This document shows positions 43,792-44,553 of a stretch of DNA of 44,553 nt, piece by piece. The translations under genes and the position numbers were made by a program. The notes beneath the pieces were generated by a model. The model saw only the letters and a program-made list of their open reading frames with translations. It had not been told where the DNA came from and did no database searches. Numbering within the stretch: the stretch's first letter is position 1; each line of letters starts with the position of its first letter. Source of the stretch: an uncultured Brevundimonas sp. (lineage in GTDB: Bacteria > Pseudomonadota > Alphaproteobacteria > Caulobacterales > Caulobacteraceae); assembly GCF_937870815.1 (NCBI RefSeq), contig NZ_CALMZS010000198.1:1-44553 (forward strand), read 5' to 3'.

Positions 43792-44253
43792 ATGACCGCC
43801 TCCGCCTGGACCGAAGACCGTATTGAGCGCCTGAGGACCCTCTGGCTTGAAGGCCGCAGCGCCGCGCAGATCGCGCGTGATCTTGGTGAGGGTCTCACCC
43901 GCAGCGCGGTCCTCGGCAAGGTTCACAGGATGGGCCTGTCCGCGGGTCGCCCGCGACCCCGGGGTCCGTCTGTCGTCGTCCTGTCGCCGCCCAGGGACCG
44001 CCGCCCGCCGCCCACGACCGTGGGTGAGGCCATTGCGGGGCCGGAACCCGTCCCCGACCAGGGGCGGACGACCCTGCTGTCCGTGCGGCGCTGCGAATGC
44101 CGCTGGCCTTATGGCGACCCCGGGGCTGAGGGCTTCAGCCTGTGTGGGCGCCCGGTCGCGCGCGGCGCCTTCTGCGGGCCGCACGCGGCTGTCGCCTATC
44201 GCCCTGTGCGGCAGACGCCTGAGAGCCTGGAGGCGCTCGCGGGGCTGCATTGA
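43792..44253 (+). CDS. gcrA: GcrA-family cell-cycle regulator
   Basis: This 153-residue protein has the GcrA helix-turn-helix (AWTEDRIERLRTLWLEGRSA, then AQIARDLGEGLTRSAVLGKVHRMGL) and the C-terminal Cys/His-rich end (CRWPYGDPGAEGFSLCGRPVARGAFCGPHA) that binds RNA polymerase sigma. GcrA binds methylated GANTC sites and controls cell-cycle genes in alphaproteobacteria. A mobile-element copy could tune the element to the host cycle. The start is the ATG at 43792 with a CGGAG site. It ends just before a good terminator (44306). Confidence 0.93.
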   Translation: MTASAWTEDRIERLRTLWLEGRSAAQIARDLGEGLTRSAVLGKVHRMGLSAGRPRPRGPSVVVLSPPRDRRPPPTTVGEAIAGPEPVPDQGRTTLLSVRRCECRWPYGDPGAEGFSLCGRPVARGAFCGPHAAVAYRPVRQTPESLEALAGLH

Positions 44254-44305
44254 GGCGCGGGTCTCCGGCCGGTTTCGCGGTGAAGAAATCAGTGACTGTT
44301 TCGAC

Positions 44306-44331
44306 GGCGGCCTCGATGAGGTCGCCTTTTT
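44306..44331 (+). terminator. intrinsic terminator after gcrA
   Basis: GGCGGCCTC (44306-44314) pairs with GAGGTCGCC (44318-44326), with one G-U pair and a GAT loop, followed by five T. This is a clear Rho-independent terminator 53 bases after the gcrA stop. Confidence 0.88.
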
Positions 44332-44502
44332 GTCTTCGGCTTGGGTCGAAGGTTCCAGGACCGGCGGTCGAGGGGCTTGAGGTCCTGCCGGTGTCGGCAT
44401 CGATGGACGCCCCGGGTGCGGCGCCGGCGGCTCGCCGCCGACGAGGCCGGCGAAGATCGATGTCCTGTCGTCCGTATCGGCGCGACGGCGCCGAGTTGTG
44501 TC

Positions 44503-44522
44503 CTCGCCCGAAGGCGGGCGAG
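44503..44522. other. perfect hairpin near the right edge
   Basis: CTCGCCCG (44503-44510) and CGGGCGAG (44515-44522) form an 8-base stem with an AAGG loop. It may belong to the next gene outside the window. Nothing else is seen from 44332 to 44553. Confidence 0.4.
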
Positions 44523-44553
44523 TACTTGCCCCCGCACATCGCCCTCCGATTTT

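Noticed and set aside
1..44553. CRISPR arrays, tRNA, rRNA, insertion sequences and att sites
   Set aside because: None could be recognised by reading the sequence. A mobile-element origin is inferred from the backbone genes only; I found no integrase, relaxase or direct repeats at the cargo borders.

Overview
The window is about 44.6 kb of GC-rich DNA that looks alphaproteobacterial. The best clue to lineage is a GcrA-type regulator at 43792, a family typical of Caulobacterales and Rhizobiales. An RcnR-type dmeRF pair, a PcoA/PcoB copper operon and a large ParB fit the same group. Caulobacteraceae (for example a Brevundimonas-like host) is a reasonable inference but is not proven by the sequence. 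I saw no transposase, integrase, tRNA, rRNA or CRISPR array.

Bases 1 to about 34,320 are a dense metal-resistance island. It opens with the 3' part of a CzcA/CnrA-like RND pump, then a DUF190 protein, a P1B-4 ATPase (SPC and HEGS signatures) and a DUF305 protein: a Co/Zn/Cd/Ni module. A dmeRF pair follows, with an RcnR-like operator, and then a manganese exporter mntP behind a yybP-ykoY riboswitch. About 4 kb of less obviously metal-related genes come next (DUF305, acyltransferase, AraC regulator, sterol-desaturase-like enzyme). The copper part starts at 12.6 kb with csoR and copA, divergent around CsoR boxes. It continues with pcoA-pcoB-HAD, copC plus a Met-tipped lipoprotein, a CnrYXH-like sigma/sensor/anti-sigma trio, a DUF2231-NTF2-DUF411-PepSY operon, and a full cusCBA set. 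The cus set carries a CusF domain fused to CusB, a separate CusF lipoprotein, a 40-residue membrane peptide and an 849-residue epimerase/membrane/VKOR-like fusion.

Bases 34,586 to 44,253 look like the backbone of a conjugative element or plasmid: radC, a Toprim protein, ParB, a giant methyltransferase/strawberry-notch helicase, two SSB-like proteins and GcrA. Strong hairpins and two good intrinsic terminators punctuate this part. The metal genes are therefore probably cargo on a mobile element.

The most interesting new observation is a shared promoter-like motif, CGAGG-N17-CGTA(G/T). It lies upstream of pcoA, of the lipoprotein-copC pair, of the DUF2231 operon and of cnrY itself. These four sites make a plausible local regulon for the CnrH-like sigma factor. 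The CnrX-like sensor keeps all the CnrX ligand positions I could check, yet the promoters drive copper genes. A second point is that several backbone genes (radC, parB, the helicase, an SSB, gcrA) share purine-rich, hairpin-bearing leaders just upstream of the start codon, which may belong to a known or unknown family of structured leaders.
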